Shown here: positions 62,970 to 64,000 of the stretch, piece after piece
Layout: every line of letters starts with the position of its first letter
Position numbering within the stretch: the stretch's first letter is position 1
Assembly (NCBI GenBank): GCA_934045905.1
Contig: OW203762.1
Location: 17,640,345-17,704,344, forward strand
Direction of reading: 5' to 3'
Length of the DNA stretch: 64,000 nucleotides
DNA from: Leuctra nigra
Lineage: Eukaryota; Arthropoda; Insecta; Plecoptera; Leuctridae
The notes under the pieces: model-generated
Database searches by the model: none
The model's input: the letters and a program-made list of their open reading frames with translations, nothing else
What the model was told of the DNA's origin: nothing
Translations under genes and position numbers: made by a program

Positions 62970-64000
62970 TACTAAGATGGCAATTCAACATTGTAATAAT
63001 TGTATTTTTTGGTTTCGATTGAAACTTTGTTAATTGTATTGCTGAGTGGCCATCTTTGTATACTGAATGAAGAACAGAAGAAGACCGTGCAAACCATGAA
63101 TAGGCTTATCTTCGGGGACTAGACCCAGAAACTATTATGTAGGTGGTTTTACTTTCTAAAATAAATTACAAGTTAATATTATTTGTGTTAACATCCATTG
63201 TTATGAAAAGAAAATACATAAGCGAACCAAACTGCATGTGACAGCCTATAAAACCCAGATAAACCATGATAATTTCTGAATGCATCTATTCAAATGAGAA
63301 GAATATATTTGTGGGAGATTATTATAATGTCGCCTGCAGCTTACTCAAATACTTCACGAAGTTTTTCCGAATGCTGCAATAAATTAAACATGACCATAAA
63401 ATCAACGCAATTTAACAATGACAAGAGGAAGAAAGACTGTAAATGATTGATTGCAAAATATTATGAAACAAAATTTCATTTTTAATTTAAGGAATGGACC
63501 CACACAGAGATTCGTATTCCAAAGAAAATAATTCCAACACACGTAACATATTCCACAACATCGTATTCCTGAGTTTAATCCCGCGACTACCCTCCAGTTG
63601 ATTCATTAACATGGATATTAATACAGACTCGACTCTCATTACAAATGTTGCACACCGCTTGTTACGCGCCACTAGATTAACACTCATAAACAAGTCCAAG
63701 GAATTAATTCCAAGGCTAGGGCCCCTTTTATTACATCCCATGCGTTAAAGCGTGACGTATTGCTGGCGGTATTGCCCCCGGGGTGGCACGAGTAACAACC
63801 GGGGGGAATGCAGAGTTCACAGGTTCGCGGGAGAGTGACGTGACGGCTGAGATCTGGGGAAGAATGTCGCAGAGGAGGTGGTCTGATGATGAAATCTAGA
63901 ACCTTTAGCTTATAGGGTAAAAGTCAAGACTGTTATGAATAGTCCGGATATGACGATGTTATTAGCTCAGTGGCAGTGATCTTGTTTGATCACAAATTTT
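62970..64000. other. No gene recognised; CpG-richer end at 63740-63870
   Basis: 63500-63770 is less AT-rich and open on the minus strand for 84 codons without a motif. 63770-63870 is CG-rich (GCCCCCGGGGTGG). Both could be regulatory. Confidence 0.3.

Overview
This is an AT-rich window that is almost gene-free and crowded with repeats, as expected for an animal genome. The repeat complement is a GIY-YIG Penelope-like element, a tRNA-derived SINE, non-LTR retrotransposons, Helitron-like non-autonomous elements and many small TIR elements. Together with an intron-poor Ly6/three-finger protein this points to an arthropod, most likely an insect. A hemipteran is my guess from the look of the repeats, not something the sequence proves. 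I see no bacterial operons, rRNA, intact tRNA gene or CRISPR array.

Layout. 1-15.6 kb is intergenic or intronic sequence with a SINE flanked by a 13-bp target duplication (836-1147), an 852-bp long-inverted-repeat element (2578-3429) and dispersed repeat fragments. 15.6-16.9 kb, minus strand, holds the only convincing host coding sequence: a secreted, probably GPI-anchored Ly6 domain with ten cysteines. It is preceded upstream by about five tandem 114-117 bp copies of the start of another Ly6 exon. 17.7-20.7 kb has a TTA-flanked MITE, tRNA-like remnants and the first copy of a 1.3-kb element with a long palindrome and a terminal hairpin. 21.4-25.9 kb, minus strand, is a nearly intact CR1/L2-group non-LTR retrotransposon: ORF1 has SAP, coiled coil and SGNH esterase parts, and ORF2 has an endonuclease and a reverse transcriptase. 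A second SAP-like segment is embedded in ORF2 behind the RT. 26.4-27.4 kb is a 1.0-kb element of a second Helitron-like family, followed by a CpG-rich block ending in a good splice donor (27.83 kb).

28-38 kb is mainly unique AT-rich DNA with small inverted-repeat elements and a 90-nt pre-miRNA-like hairpin (30.23 kb). 39.6-45.3 kb holds the second copy of the palindromic family and two more 1.0-kb elements, one interrupted by a hAT-type MITE with a perfect 8-bp target duplication. 47.6-48.4 kb is a 5'-truncated non-LTR tail. 51.5-56.2 kb holds a small CpG-rich ORF, a degraded 1.0-kb element and two minisatellites (54-bp and 33-bp units). 57.3-59.2 kb contains two Penelope-like remnants with inverted pseudo-LTRs that carry hammerhead-ribozyme-like cores; one still shows a GIY-YIG domain, itself split by a MITE. 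61.5-63.0 kb is a 1.47-kb fold-back element.

The features do not form one pathway. The two retrotransposon ORFs work together as one ribonucleoprotein system; the short elements are non-autonomous and depend on enzymes encoded elsewhere. The most novel-looking items are the SAP-like segment inside ORF2, the within-copy matching palindrome arms of the Helitron-like family, the Ly6 exon-start array, and the hammerhead-like pseudo-LTRs.
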